From Pseudofrankia coriaricola (GTDB lineage: Bacteria > Actinomycetota > Actinomycetes > Frankiales > Frankiaceae): a stretch of DNA of 64,000 nucleotides. Shown one piece after another: positions 27,428 through 36,391 of this stretch. The stretch lies in NCBI RefSeq assembly GCF_001854805.1, contig NZ_MBLO01000248.1, positions 62,001 to 126,000 on the forward strand, read 5' to 3'. The notes under the pieces were generated by a model. It saw only the letters and a program-made list of their open reading frames with translations, had not been told where the DNA came from and did no database searches. Each line of letters opens with the position of its first letter. The first letter of the stretch is position 1. The position numbers and the translations under genes were made by a program.

Positions 27428-29156
27428 GGCGCGGAGCGTCCACCACACGGACGCCCAGCTCGCGCAGCTGGCGCTCGTCCACCGAGGTCGGGGCGCCGGT
27501 CATCGGGTCGAGACCGGACTGCGTCTTGGGGAACGCGATGACCTCGCGGATGTTGTCCTCACCGGCGAGGATCGCCACCAGCCGGTCGATGCCGAAGGCG
27601 AAGCCGCCGTGCGGCGGGGCGCCGTACCCGAACGGGGTCAGGAAGAACCCGAACCGGGCGTTCGCCTCCTCCGGAGTGATCCCCAACAGGCCGAAGATCC
27701 GCTGCTGCAGGTCCGGCTCGTGGATCCGGATCGAGCCGGAGCCGAGCTCCCAGCCGTTGAGGACCAGGTCGTAGGCGCGGCTGCGGACCTCCAGCGGGTC
27801 GCTCTCCATCTTGTCGACGTCGTCCGGGTGCGGCCGGGTGAACGGGTGGTGCCCCGGCTTGGGCCGCCCTGTCTCCTTGTCGATGCCGACGAACAGCGGG
27901 AAGTCGACCACCCAGACGTAGCGGAAGCCGCCCTCGCCGGCCGGCGGGCGCCCCAGCTGGTTGCGCAGCTGGCCGAGCACCTCGCAGGCCGTCATCCACT
28001 CGTCGGCGACGAGCAGCAACAGGTCGCCCTCGGCCGCCTCGGTCCCCGCGACGATCCCGGCCAGCTCCTCGGGCGAGAGGAACTTCGCCACCGGCGACTC
28101 CAGCGCGCCGCCGGCGCCGACCCGCATCCAGACCAGGCCCTTGGCCCCGAGCTTCTTCGCCGTGTCGGTCAGGGTGTCCAGCGCCTTGCGGTTGTGCGTC
28201 GCCGACCCGCCCGGCACCCGGATGCCCTTCACGGCGCCGGCGCCCGCGAACGCCTTGAAGCCGCTGCCGGCGAAGACGGAGGTGAGCTCGACCAGCTCCA
28301 TGCCGAACCGCAGGTCCGGCTTGTCGACGCCGTAGCGGTCCATCGCCTCGTGCCAGGTCATCGTCACGACCGGGGGCACCGGGACGCGGGCGGCCGCCTC
28401 GGTCGCGGCCAGCACGGCCGCGGTGACGACGTCGAGCACGTCCTGCTGGTCGACGAAGCTCATCTCCAGGTCGAGCTGGGTGAACTCGTACTGCCGGTCG
28501 GCGCGCAGGTCCTCGTCGCGCAGGCAGCGGGCGAACTGGAAGTAGCGGTCCATCCCGCCGACCATCAGCAGCTGCTTGAACAGCTGCGGCGACTGCGGCA
28601 GCGCGTAGAAGCTCCCCGGGAACTGCCGGGAGGGGACGATGAACTCGCGCGCGCCCTCCGGCGTCGACGGCATCAGCAGCGGCGTCTCGACCTCGGCGAA
28701 CCCCAGCGGGGCGAGCGCCGCGCGGATCGCCGACAGCGCCGCCGAGCGGATCCGCAGGTTGCGCTGCATCCGCTCGCGGCGCAGGTCCAGGTAGCGGTAG
28801 GCGAGCCGGGTCGACTCGTCGACGTTGTCCGCCCGGTCGTCCAGCGGGAACGGCGGCGGCTTCGCGACCGAGAGCACCTCGACCTTGCAGTCACGCAGCT
28901 CGACCCCACCGGTCGCGAGCTGCGGGTTGACGGTGCCCTCTGGCCGTTCCGTGACCGTGCCGGTGATCTTCAGCACGTACTCCGACCGCACGTCGACCGT
29001 GCCGTCGACGACGCACTGCACGACGCCCGAGTAGTCCCGCAGGTCCAGGAACTGCAGCGACTGCCCATGCTGGCGCCGGTGGGCCACCCATCCGCACACC
29101 GTCACGGTCTCCCCGGCATCAGCCAGCCGAAGGTCCCCGCACCGATGCGTACGCAT
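27411..29156 (-). CDS. aspS: Aspartyl-tRNA synthetase
   Basis: Charges tRNA-Asp (and, in organisms lacking AsnRS, tRNA-Asn) with aspartate. The 581-aa product has the N-terminal anticodon-binding OB domain (TVCGWVAHRRQHGQSLQFLD), class II motif 2 (FQFARCLRDEDLRADRQYEF), the bacterial GAD insertion domain, FLLLV-type strands, and motif 3 (GGFAFGIDRLVAILAGEDNI). The start MRTHRCGDLR matches typical bacterial AspRS; in-frame starts at 29213 (ATG) or 29249 (GTG) would add an odd leader. The last residues PPVGR and the stop come from a dispersed repeat. Confidence 0.95.
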   Translation of the reverse strand: MRTHRCGDLRLADAGETVTVCGWVAHRRQHGQSLQFLDLRDYSGVVQCVVDGTVDVRSEYVLKITGTVTERPEGTVNPQLATGGVELRDCKVEVLSVAKPPPFPLDDRADNVDESTRLAYRYLDLRRERMQRNLRIRSAALSAIRAALAPLGFAEVETPLLMPSTPEGAREFIVPSRQFPGSFYALPQSPQLFKQLLMVGGMDRYFQFARCLRDEDLRADRQYEFTQLDLEMSFVDQQDVLDVVTAAVLAATEAAARVPVPPVVTMTWHEAMDRYGVDKPDLRFGMELVELTSVFAGSGFKAFAGAGAVKGIRVPGGSATHNRKALDTLTDTAKKLGAKGLVWMRVGAGGALESPVAKFLSPEELAGIVAGTEAAEGDLLLLVADEWMTACEVLGQLRNQLGRPPAGEGGFRYVWVVDFPLFVGIDKETGRPKPGHHPFTRPHPDDVDKMESDPLEVRSRAYDLVLNGWELGSGSIRIHEPDLQQRIFGLLGITPEEANARFGFFLTPFGYGAPPHGGFAFGIDRLVAILAGEDNIREVIAFPKTQSGLDPMTGAPTSVDERQLRELGVRVVDAPRPPVGR

Positions 29157-29455
29157 CGCGGTCTGCCGCACCCGCGGCGTCCCCGGCTCGCCGTGCCCGT
29201 CTGCCGTCACCATCGCCCTGCCGTCCCGTCGTGTGTCCTCGTCGCTCACGTCAGCTCTGTACGAGCAAAAGGGAGCGATAAAGCGTCTAGGTGTGCTGTC
29301 AGGCCGCACATTGGTGAACCGTCAAACCACACACGTAGAGACCCTACCGGCGTGGCGCCGGGTCCCCCGCGTGCTCTGTACGGGCTTCCCATGCCGTTCG
29401 GCCAGGAGGTGAGACGGTTGTGCCGGCGAACGGTTCGACCTGGGGACTCGGCGCG

Positions 29456-29842
29456 CTACCGGCGCAGCGCCTTGATGAAGCGGCTGGCCTCGGAACGGAT
29501 CCTCGCGGATACGCGCAGGACCTGGGGGCCGCCAGGGGTGGCGAGCTGGACGCGGATCACGTCGCCGTGCTTGACGCCCTGGGCGGCGGTCACCTCGCGG
29601 CGGTCCCAGACGATGTCGAACCAGTCCCCCTCACGTGGGAACGGCGCGACGACGAGCAGCCGGCGGCTGGTCAGCAGGATCCAGCGGGACATGCCGAGCC
29701 GGTGGCCGATGAACCGCTCGGCCTTGGCGGTGATCCGGCCGCCGCCGGCCGGGTCGGTGAGCCGGCCGCGCAGCACCACCTCGGTGAACTCCCCAGGCTC
29801 CAGGGGCACGTCGGGTGGGAGTGAGCGACGCGGGATGGCCAC
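29456..29842 (-). CDS. Small conserved hypothetical protein, PH-like fold
   Basis: Unrecognised 128-aa protein. Alternating beta-strand pattern and a C-terminal amphipathic helix (RIRSEASRFIKALRR) resemble bacterial PH-like domains: RITAKAERFIGHRLGMSRWI, LLTSRRLLVVAPF, WFDIVWDRREVTAAQGVKHG and VIRVQLATPGGPQVLRV. No membrane helix or signal peptide. GTG 29842 is used; ATG/GTG 29872 would add ten residues. It lies about 300 nt upstream of aspS on the same strand, but separate transcription is likely. Cytoplasmic location is inferred. Confidence 0.72.
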   Translation of the reverse strand: MAIPRRSLPPDVPLEPGEFTEVVLRGRLTDPAGGGRITAKAERFIGHRLGMSRWILLTSRRLLVVAPFPREGDWFDIVWDRREVTAAQGVKHGDVIRVQLATPGGPQVLRVSARIRSEASRFIKALRR

Positions 29843-30124
29843 GTCGCCAGTCTGCTCCCCCCTGGCCGGCACGTGCTGTCCCCGCTGTCCGCGTGGCGGG
29901 CGCCCCCGCTGTCCGCGTGGCGGGCGCGTCAGGGTCGGTCAGCGGCGGCACCACCTGGGCGGTCCACAGGGGCCCGCGAACGGTAGCGAACGTTCACCGG
30001 TTGGCCCAGGTCAGGACCGTCCGCCGTCAGGCAGGTCTACAAGCCTGTCGAGGAGGAGTACGGGGACGGGCTGGGGGACCCAGAACGGCTGAACGCGAGC
30101 CATACCGGACCGAAAGGAACTGCG

Positions 30125-31711
30125 ATGCCGCAGCTGCCCAACATTCCCGCCATGAGCCGACGAGATCTCCTCCGGGGTGGCGTCGTCCTGACCGCGGCCG
30201 GGGCGGCCGCGGGCACGGGTGTGCTGTCGAGCGCGCCGGCCTGGGCCGGCGGGACGAACCTCGGTGGCCTGCCGTCGTTCACCTCCGGTGTGCAGTCGGC
30301 GGACGTGACCACGAGGAGCGGGGCCATCTGGGCACGCGCCGACCGGGCCGCCCAGATGATCGTCGAAGTGTCCACCTCGGCGGACTTCCGGCACGCCCGG
30401 CGCGCCGGCGTCAAGAAACTGACGAGCGCCACCGACTTCACCGGCATGGTCGAGGTCAACGGCCTTCCATCCGGCAGTGAGGTCTACTACCGGGTGCTGC
30501 TCGCGTCGGCCGACGATCCGTCCCGCGTCGGCGAGACGACGGTCGGCAGGCTGCGCACGGCCCCCGACAAGCCGCGCGACGTCTCCTTCGTGTGGTCCGG
30601 CGACATGTGCGGCCAGGGCTGGGGTATCAACCCCCACCTCGGCGGCATGACGATCTACGAGACGATGCGCGGGCTCCGGCCGGACTTCGGGCTCTGGTCG
30701 GGCGACACCATCTACGCCGACGGCCCGCTCAAGGAAACCGTCCCGCTCGCCGACGGCAGCACCTGGTACAACGTCGTCGCGCCGGGCAAGGAGAAGGTCT
30801 GCGAGACGCTGGACGAGTTCCGCGGCGCCTTCCGCTACAACCTGCTGGACGCGAACTTCAAGGCCTTCAACCAGGAGATCTCCTGGTTGTACCAGTGGGA
30901 CGACCACGAGACCCACAACAACTGGTACCCGGGCCAGATCCTCACCGACGCGAACTACACCGAGAAGCGGGTCGATGTTCTGTCCGCGCGCGCTCGGCAG
31001 GCATTCGGCGAGTACGCCCCGATCTCGGGCGCCTCGCCCGACCGGGCCGGCCGGATCTACCGGAAGATCTCCTACGGCCCGTTGCTCGACGTGTTCCTGC
31101 TCGACATGCGCAGCCACAAGAACCCGAACAACGTCGGCCAGAACGACCCTGCCGGCGCCGCGATCCTCGGCAAGGAGCAGACCGACTGGCTGATCAGGGA
31201 GCTCGGGCGCAGCAGAGCCACCTGGAAAATCATCGCCAACGACCTGCCGCTCGGCATCGTCGTCCCCGACGGCGCCGCCATCGAGGGCGTCGCGCAGGGC
31301 GACAACGGCGTCCCGCTCGGCCGCGAGGTCGAGTTCGCCCGCATCCTTTCGTCGATCAAGCACAACAAGGTGCGCAACACCGTGTTGCTGACCGCCGACG
31401 TGCACTACACGGCGGCCCTGCACTACACGCCGGACCGCGCCGCGTTCAAGGATTTCGACCCGTTCTGGGAGTTCGTCGCCGGGCCTGCCAACGCCGGGAC
31501 CTTCGGGCCCAACGGCACAGACGGGACGTTCGGGCCGGAGATCGTGTTCCAGAAGGTGCCGCCGGCCGGTCAGTCGAACCTGCCGCCGTCGGCCGGGTAC
31601 CAGTTCTTCGGGCGTGTCGCGATCGACGGCTGGTCGCGGGCGCTTACCGTCGAGCTGCGGGACGCTGCCGGCACCGTCCTCTGGTCGAACCAGCTGCCGG
31701 CCGCCAGATAG
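30125..31711 (+). CDS. phoD: PhoD family alkaline phosphatase, Tat-exported
   Basis: Exported phosphodiesterase/phosphomonoesterase that frees phosphate outside the cell. The 528-aa product starts with a twin-arginine signal (MSRRDLLRGGVVLTAAGA, cleaved near APAWAG), a PhoD N-terminal beta domain (SFTSGVQSADVTTRSGAIWA) and the metallophosphatase core: WSGD (residues about 158), LWSGDTIYAD, QWDDHETHNNW, FLLDMRSHKN and LTADVHY. ATG 30125 follows GAAAGGAA; the Tat motif begins about ten residues later. A 14-bp hairpin ends the transcript. No PHO box was identified upstream. Confidence 0.92.
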   Translation: MPQLPNIPAMSRRDLLRGGVVLTAAGAAAGTGVLSSAPAWAGGTNLGGLPSFTSGVQSADVTTRSGAIWARADRAAQMIVEVSTSADFRHARRAGVKKLTSATDFTGMVEVNGLPSGSEVYYRVLLASADDPSRVGETTVGRLRTAPDKPRDVSFVWSGDMCGQGWGINPHLGGMTIYETMRGLRPDFGLWSGDTIYADGPLKETVPLADGSTWYNVVAPGKEKVCETLDEFRGAFRYNLLDANFKAFNQEISWLYQWDDHETHNNWYPGQILTDANYTEKRVDVLSARARQAFGEYAPISGASPDRAGRIYRKISYGPLLDVFLLDMRSHKNPNNVGQNDPAGAAILGKEQTDWLIRELGRSRATWKIIANDLPLGIVVPDGAAIEGVAQGDNGVPLGREVEFARILSSIKHNKVRNTVLLTADVHYTAALHYTPDRAAFKDFDPFWEFVAGPANAGTFGPNGTDGTFGPEIVFQKVPPAGQSNLPPSAGYQFFGRVAIDGWSRALTVELRDAAGTVLWSNQLPAAR

Positions 31712-31786
31712 CCGCTCCTGACGGGGTGTCGTGGCGCGTCACGCGGTACCGCCCAACGCGCCACGGCGCCGCGTATCGCCCTGACT

Positions 31787-31822
31787 CCTGGTGGCGGCGG
31801 CAACGAGGCCGCCGCCACCAGG
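31787..31822 (+). terminator. Terminator hairpin after phoD
   Basis: cctggtggcggcgg pairs perfectly with ccgccgccaccagg (14 bp) across the loop caacgagg, 75 nt after the stop. Confidence 0.75.
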
Positions 31823-31997
31823 TACTTACCTGCCCGTGCTCTCCGCCGAGGCTCGCCACGGCAATCCGCGACGCCTGGCCGGCCAAGCGGTCCCGTCCAC
31901 GGCCTCTGAAGGTCGATCCGTGGCAGCTGGGCCTGCCTATTGGCAGGGCCAGCTGACACGCTTCACCGATCGCCTTCGGATGTGTGTCAGATGACCA

Positions 31998-32009
31998 TGT
32001 CTATAGACA
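31998..32009. promoter_or_regulatory. 12-bp palindrome TGTCTATAGACA
   Basis: A perfect AT-containing palindrome in GC-rich spacer, loosely flanked by GTGTGTCAG and CTGAGACAC. It resembles binding sites of dimeric repressors such as GntR-type proteins, but the regulator is not known. Confidence 0.35.
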
Positions 32010-32235
32010 GGCTGAGACACCACAGTTCGGCCGTCAGGTAAGACCTCGGCGGGGCGGTGCCTCGGGGTGCGGTCGGTCGGACCCAGGGGATCAGTCCAGC
32101 CGCCCTTGACCGGCCGTCAGCGGCCATTTCAGCGGTGTCCCCAGCGTCACCCTCTGTGTTTTACATAACGCCTATGGCCTGAGGCGACCTGTCGCGCCAG
32201 TAGACGGCGTCGCCTGCGCGGCCGCGGTCACGCCG

Positions 32236-32241
32236 TACAGT
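32236..32241 (+). promoter_or_regulatory. -10 box TACAGT of a probable leaderless promoter
   Basis: TACAGT ends 7 nt before GTG 32249; no ribosome site lies between. Confidence 0.6.
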
Positions 32242-32248
32242 CGGGCCC

Positions 32249-33133
32249 GTGACGCAGCTTGCCGGCAATGCTGACCATTCGGCCTCCGAGGGCGCGAGCA
32301 GGAACATCCCCGCACCTTCATCAGCCGGGACGGCAACGGCCAGACCCGACGCCACCGCCTCCGCCGCCCGCCTCGCCGCGGCCACCGGGGCCGACCGGCA
32401 CGACGTGGCGGTGGTGCTCGGGTCGGGCTGGAAGCCCGCCGCCGACACCCTCGCGGCCAAGGGCCGGGTGCTCGCCGAGGTGCCGTTCACCGAGCTTGGT
32501 GGCTTCCCGGAGACGACGGTGCCGGGGCACGGCGCCGCTGTCCGCTCCGTCGAGGTGAACGGCCGCCGGTTGCTGCTGTTCCTCGGCCGGGTGCACGCCT
32601 ACGAGGGCCACGACCTCGCCCACGTCGTCCACGGCGTGCGCACGGCCTGCGCGGCGGGTGTCGGCACGGTGGTGCTCACCAACGCGGCCGGCGGCCTGCG
32701 CGCCGACATGCACGTCGGCCAGCCGGTGCTCGTCAGCGATCACCTGAACCTGACCGGCCGCTCGCCGCTCGTCGGCCCGGCGTTCACCGACCTCACCGAC
32801 GCCTACGCGCCCCGGCTGCGGTCACTCGCCCGTGAGGTCGAACCGACGCTCGCCGAGGGGGTGTACGCCGCGCTTCCCGGCCCGCACTTCGAAACCCCGG
32901 CCGAGATCCGGATGCTGCGCACGCTGGGCGCCGACCTCGTCGGCATGTCGACCGTGCACGAGACGATCGCCGCCCGCAACGCCGGCGCCGAGGTTCTCGC
33001 GATCTCCCTGGTTACCAACCTCGCCGCCGGCATGACCGGCGAACCGCTCGACCACCTCGAGGTCCTCGCCGCCGGCGAGGCCGCGGCCACCCGCATGGGC
33101 GCCCTCCTCGCCGAGGTCGTCTCCCGCCTCTAG
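32249..33133 (+). CDS. punA: Purine-nucleoside phosphorylase
   Basis: Phosphorolysis of (deoxy)guanosine and inosine to base plus (deoxy)ribose-1-phosphate in purine salvage. The 294-aa product belongs to the trimeric PNP family: [14 protein letters not shown] (phosphate-binding Ser/Gly loop), [70 protein letters not shown] and [20 protein letters not shown], with [10 protein letters not shown] near the end. A 35-residue Ser/Ala-rich N-terminal extension precedes the domain. Its product ribose-1-phosphate could be handled by the phosphohexomutase at 34312, with add and deoC also in the window. Confidence 0.95.
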   Translation: MTQLAGNADHSASEGASRNIPAPSSAGTATARPDATASAARLAAATGADRHDVAVVLGSGWKPAADTLAAKGRVLAEVPFTELGGFPETTVPGHGAAVRSVEVNGRRLLLFLGRVHAYEGHDLAHVVHGVRTACAAGVGTVVLTNAAGGLRADMHVGQPVLVSDHLNLTGRSPLVGPAFTDLTDAYAPRLRSLAREVEPTLAEGVYAALPGPHFETPAEIRMLRTLGADLVGMSTVHETIAARNAGAEVLAISLVTNLAAGMTGEPLDHLEVLAAGEAAATRMGALLAEVVSRL

Positions 33134-33209
33134 CGATCAGTGCCGGCCTGGCCGGGCCACGTGTGGCGATGGAAGGTCACCGGCGGCCGGCGGCGCGGGA
33201 GGCCGCCGG

Positions 33210-33285
33210 TGATCTGGTGGAATCCTCGGAGTTCTGCCCCGAAAATCCCACCGGATCATGAGCCGGCCCATGATCCGGTGGGATT
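33210..33285. repeat. CATGATCCGGTGGGATT-family repeats, copies 2 and 3, with a perfect 17-bp hairpin
   Basis: The arm tgatctggtgg (33210-33220) faces aatcccaccggatcatg (33244-33260), which in turn forms a perfect 17-bp stem with catgatccggtgggatt (33269-33285) across an 8-nt loop. It lies between the convergent punA and SDR genes and could terminate both. Confidence 0.85.
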
Positions 33286-33365
33286 GTCTGCGCCGTCCCG
33301 ATCAACTCTCACGAGGTCTTCTCGGGCCGCCGCCGCGTCGTCGGGTCGTCGGACCGGGCGAGTCG

Positions 33366-34166
33366 TCACAGGGTTTTGATCAGGCCGCCGTCGATGGTGA
33401 TGTCGGCGCCGGTGACGTTGCCGGCGCGCTCGCCGGCGAGCAGGACGACCAGATCGGCGACCTCGTCGGGCCGGCTGAACCTGCCCGTCGCCGCGTCGGC
33501 CGCCGCCCCGGCAGCCACGTCCTTCGCCGCGACACCGTTCTTGCGCCCGATGCGCGCGGCGACCCCGTCGGAACCGAGCCACAGGTCAGTGGCCACCGGG
33601 CCGGGGCTGACGGTGTTGACCCTGATCCCGTGGGCGGCGACCTCCTTGGACAGGGACTTCGAGAAGTTCGTGAGCGCGCCCTTCGCCGCGCTGTAGTCGA
33701 TCACCGCCGGGTCGGGCAGGAAGGCGTTGACCGAGCTGACCGTCACGATCGAGCCGCGCCCGGCGGCGAGCATGTGCGGCAGCACCGCGCGGGTCATCCG
33801 GACCGCCGCCATCAGGTTCAGGTTGATCGAGTCGAGCCACTGCTCGTCTGTGACGGCGAGGAACCCGTCGAGCCGCGGCGGCGCCCCGCCGACGTTGTTG
33901 ACGAGAACGTCGATCCGCCCGCCGGCCCGCTCGGCCACCTCGGCCGCGCGCGCGACCAGCTCCGCCGGGCCCTTCGGGCCGGCGAGGTCCACCAGCACCG
34001 ACTCGGCCTGGCCGCCCGCCACCAGCTCGTCAAGCTGCGCGGACGACGCCCGCGACCCCGCCACGACCATCGCGCCCTCGGCCACCAGTGCCCGCGCCAC
34101 GGCGAGGCCGATCCCGCGGCTCGCGCCGGTGACGACGGCGGTTCTGCCCCGCAGTCCCATGTCCAC
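33366..34166 (-). CDS. Short-chain dehydrogenase/reductase
   Basis: NAD(P)H-dependent oxidoreductase of the classical SDR family. The 266-aa product has the cofactor motif TGASRGIGLAVARAL, NNVGGAPP (NNAG-like), the catalytic Ser in VTVSSVNAF, YSAAKGALTNFSKSL (Tyr/Lys) and the C-terminal GNVTGADITIDGG. GTG 34166 is 5 nt after GGGGAG; ATG 34160 two codons later is also possible. The substrate is unknown. It is divergent from the phosphohexomutase and separated from it by about 145 nt. Confidence 0.93.
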   Translation of the reverse strand: MDMGLRGRTAVVTGASRGIGLAVARALVAEGAMVVAGSRASSAQLDELVAGGQAESVLVDLAGPKGPAELVARAAEVAERAGGRIDVLVNNVGGAPPRLDGFLAVTDEQWLDSINLNLMAAVRMTRAVLPHMLAAGRGSIVTVSSVNAFLPDPAVIDYSAAKGALTNFSKSLSKEVAAHGIRVNTVSPGPVATDLWLGSDGVAARIGRKNGVAAKDVAAGAAADAATGRFSRPDEVADLVVLLAGERAGNVTGADITIDGGLIKTL

Positions 34167-34311
34167 GATGTCTCCCCTGACGCTGCGTCGATACGTTCTG
34201 GCACGCGGATCCGCGCGTGGGGGCACCGTAGACTCGCGGAAGCGGCCAGGCCATCGGTCAGCCGACTGTCCGGACGACCGTCGCGACCGCCCGGCGGACC
34301 CAGCCGGCAGC

Positions 34312-36225
34312 ATGGGGACCGTGGAGAACAGCGCGGCACGTTCGGAGCCCGGTTCCCTGCCCGAGTCGCTGATCGCGGCGGCGCGGGCTTGGCTCGCCGG
34401 CGACCCTGACCCGGCGGACCGCGCCGAGATCGAGGCACTGCTGTGGGCGGCGGCGGCCGACACCCATGCCGACGCCGCGGCGGGTGCGGACGAGGCCGGC
34501 CGGAACGGGGCCTCGGCGACGGTTCGGGCAGAGCTCGCGGACCGGTTCGCCGGGCCCCTGCGGTTCGGGACGGCTGGGCTGCGCGGCCCGCTGCGCGCCG
34601 GTCCCAACGGGATGAACACCGCCGTCGTCCGCCGCGCCGCCGCCGGCCTCGCCGCCTGGCTCGCGGGGAGCGCGGGCCGGGCCGACGAGCCGGCGCTTTC
34701 GCGTGGTGGCACGCGCGAGGGGGCCGACGGCTCGGCGGCCGGGCCGAGGACCGTGGTCATCGGGTTCGACGCGCGCCACCGCAGCGACGCGTTCGCGGTG
34801 GACAGTGCGCGGGTGTTCGCGGGCGCGGGACTGCGGGCGCTGCTCCTGCCGGGGCCGCTGCCGACGCCGGTGCTCGCGTTCGCCGTCCGCCATCTCGACG
34901 CGGACGCCGGCGTCATGGTCACCGCCAGCCACAACCCGGCGACCGACAACGGCTACAAGGTCTATCTCGGCGCTCCGCCCGGCGACCCAGGCCGCGGCGC
35001 CCAGCTCGTCTCGCCCGCGGACGGGCAGATCGAGGCCGCGATCGCCGCCGCCCCGCCCGCCGCGGCGGTCCCGCTCGCGGACACCTGGACCCGGCTCGAC
35101 GACGGGATCGTGGCCGCCTACGTCACCGCCGCGGCGGCCACGCTGGCGGAGGTGACGCCGACGCTCCCACCGAGCCGGGCGGGCGCGGCCGCCGCGGGCC
35201 TCCGGATCGCCTACACCCCCCTGCACGGGGTCGGGCACGACGTTCTCCGGCGGGTGTTCGCGGCGGCCGGCCTGCCCGAGCCGGCCGCCGTCGCCGAACA
35301 GGCCGAGCCCGATCCGGACTTCCCGACGGCCCGGTTCCCGAACCCCGAGGAGCCGGGCGCGATGGATCACGTGCTCGCGCTGGGCCGGCGCATCGGGGCG
35401 GACGTCGTCCTCGCCCACGACCCGGACGCGGACCGCCTGGCCGTGGCCGTCGGCCGGGATCCAAGGGTTCTCACGGGTGACGAGCTTGGCCTGCTGCTCG
35501 CCGACGAGATGCTGCGCCACAGCCCAGGCCCGCTCGCGGCCACCGTCGTCAGCTCCACGGCGCCGCGGATGCTCGCGGCCCGCCGAGGCGTCCCCTACAC
35601 CGAGACTCTCACCGGCTTCAAATGGATCATGCGGGCGGACCCTGGCCTGGTCTTCGGCTACGAGGAAGCTCTCGGCTACGCCGTCCGCCCCGATCTGGTC
35701 CGTGACAAGGACGGCATCACCGCCGCCGTCGCCGTCGCGCGCATGGCCGCCGCCGAGCGCGCCCGCGGCCGCACTCTGCTCGACCGCCTCGACGACCTCG
35801 CCCACGAGCTGGGCGTCGTCGCCACCACCCAGGTCTCGATCCCCATGCCCGGCCTCGCCGCGAGCACCGCGCTCCTGCGCCGCTTCCGCGAGTCCCCGCC
35901 TAGCCAGGTCGCGGGCCTGCCCGTCCTGGCCGTCCGCGACCTGCTGGCTCCGGTGCGGGACGGCCTGCCCACGTCCGACGTCCTGGTCCTCAGCCTCGCC
36001 GACGGCGCGCGCGCCGTCCTGCGTCCCAGCGGCACCGAGCCCAAGATCAAGATCTACCTCGAGACCACCGAGCGGGTCGGTAGCGAGCCGGGGAGCCTCG
36101 CCGACGCGCGCACCGCGGCCGCCGCCCACCTCGCCCGCCTGACCGCCTGGGCCCGGACACTGCTAGACACAACCGTCAAGAGCCCCCGTTCTGGTGAGGC
36201 GCCAACGCAACCTAGCCACCACTAG
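34312..36225 (+). CDS. pmmB: Phosphoglucomutase/phosphomannomutase (alpha-D-phosphohexomutase family)
   Basis: Interconverts sugar 1- and 6-phosphates; in this position (after punA) a phosphopentomutase-like role in nucleoside salvage is possible. The 637-aa product has RFGTAGLRGPLRAGPNGMN, the phosphoserine loop VTASHNPATDNGYK, the Mg site AHDPDADRLAVAV, the sugar-binding FGYEEALGY and the phosphate site RPSGTEPKIKIYLET. ATG 34312 is used; GTG 34321 is three codons later. A TAGACT -10-like box lies at about 34229. The last 12-13 residues (GEAPTQPSHH) and the stop codon are encoded by the 67-bp dispersed repeat, so the C-terminus was probably replaced or extended by that element. Confidence 0.93.
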   Translation: MGTVENSAARSEPGSLPESLIAAARAWLAGDPDPADRAEIEALLWAAAADTHADAAAGADEAGRNGASATVRAELADRFAGPLRFGTAGLRGPLRAGPNGMNTAVVRRAAAGLAAWLAGSAGRADEPALSRGGTREGADGSAAGPRTVVIGFDARHRSDAFAVDSARVFAGAGLRALLLPGPLPTPVLAFAVRHLDADAGVMVTASHNPATDNGYKVYLGAPPGDPGRGAQLVSPADGQIEAAIAAAPPAAAVPLADTWTRLDDGIVAAYVTAAAATLAEVTPTLPPSRAGAAAAGLRIAYTPLHGVGHDVLRRVFAAAGLPEPAAVAEQAEPDPDFPTARFPNPEEPGAMDHVLALGRRIGADVVLAHDPDADRLAVAVGRDPRVLTGDELGLLLADEMLRHSPGPLAATVVSSTAPRMLAARRGVPYTETLTGFKWIMRADPGLVFGYEEALGYAVRPDLVRDKDGITAAVAVARMAAAERARGRTLLDRLDDLAHELGVVATTQVSIPMPGLAASTALLRRFRESPPSQVAGLPVLAVRDLLAPVRDGLPTSDVLVLSLADGARAVLRPSGTEPKIKIYLETTERVGSEPGSLADARTAAAAHLARLTAWARTLLDTTVKSPRSGEAPTQPSHH

Positions 36226-36253
36226 CGACAGCGCATTGGCGCACCGCCAACGC
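36187..36253. repeat. 67-bp dispersed repeat, copy B, overlapping the phosphomutase 3' end
   Basis: This copy matches the reverse complement of 2962-3028 at about 88%. It supplies the last codons of the upstream gene and contains TTGGCG-cac-CGCCAA and two GCCAACGCRACC units. Confidence 0.75.
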
Positions 36254-36296
36254 GACCCAGCTTTGGACCCCGCCCCACGCCAGCCCCGGCCGTACA

Positions 36297-36345
36297 CCTC
36301 AGCCCCGGAACCAGGCCGGGAGGGCGCCCTGGCGCCCGACAGGCG
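36297..36345. repeat. Second copy of the aspS-end repeat
   Basis: CCTCAGCCCCGGAAC through GCGCCCGACAGGCG matches 27381-27427; here it lies between the phosphomutase and the OmpA-like gene. Confidence 0.6.
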
Positions 36346-36391
36346 CCGCGGGACGGCGATCGCGCAAGCGATCTTCCGGCCCAGCGGCGCC

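Larger units (their letters stand above)
31712..32235. other. Intergenic region between phoD and punA with hairpins and a palindrome
   Basis: No gene is supported. In order it holds the phoD terminator (31787-31822), a second stem (cagctgggcctgcc 31924-31937 with ggcagggccagctg 31942-31955, one mismatch) and the palindrome TGTCTATAGACA (31998-32009). Confidence 0.6.

Noticed and set aside
27099-30092. 997-codon plus-strand frame over aspS
   Set aside because: It is antisense to a well-conserved AspRS and reads as GC-frame artefact rich in Arg, Gly and Val.
34167-34949. Long N-terminal extension of the SDR gene
   Set aside because: It is antisense to the phosphomutase and unlike any SDR; the cofactor motif begins just after 34166.
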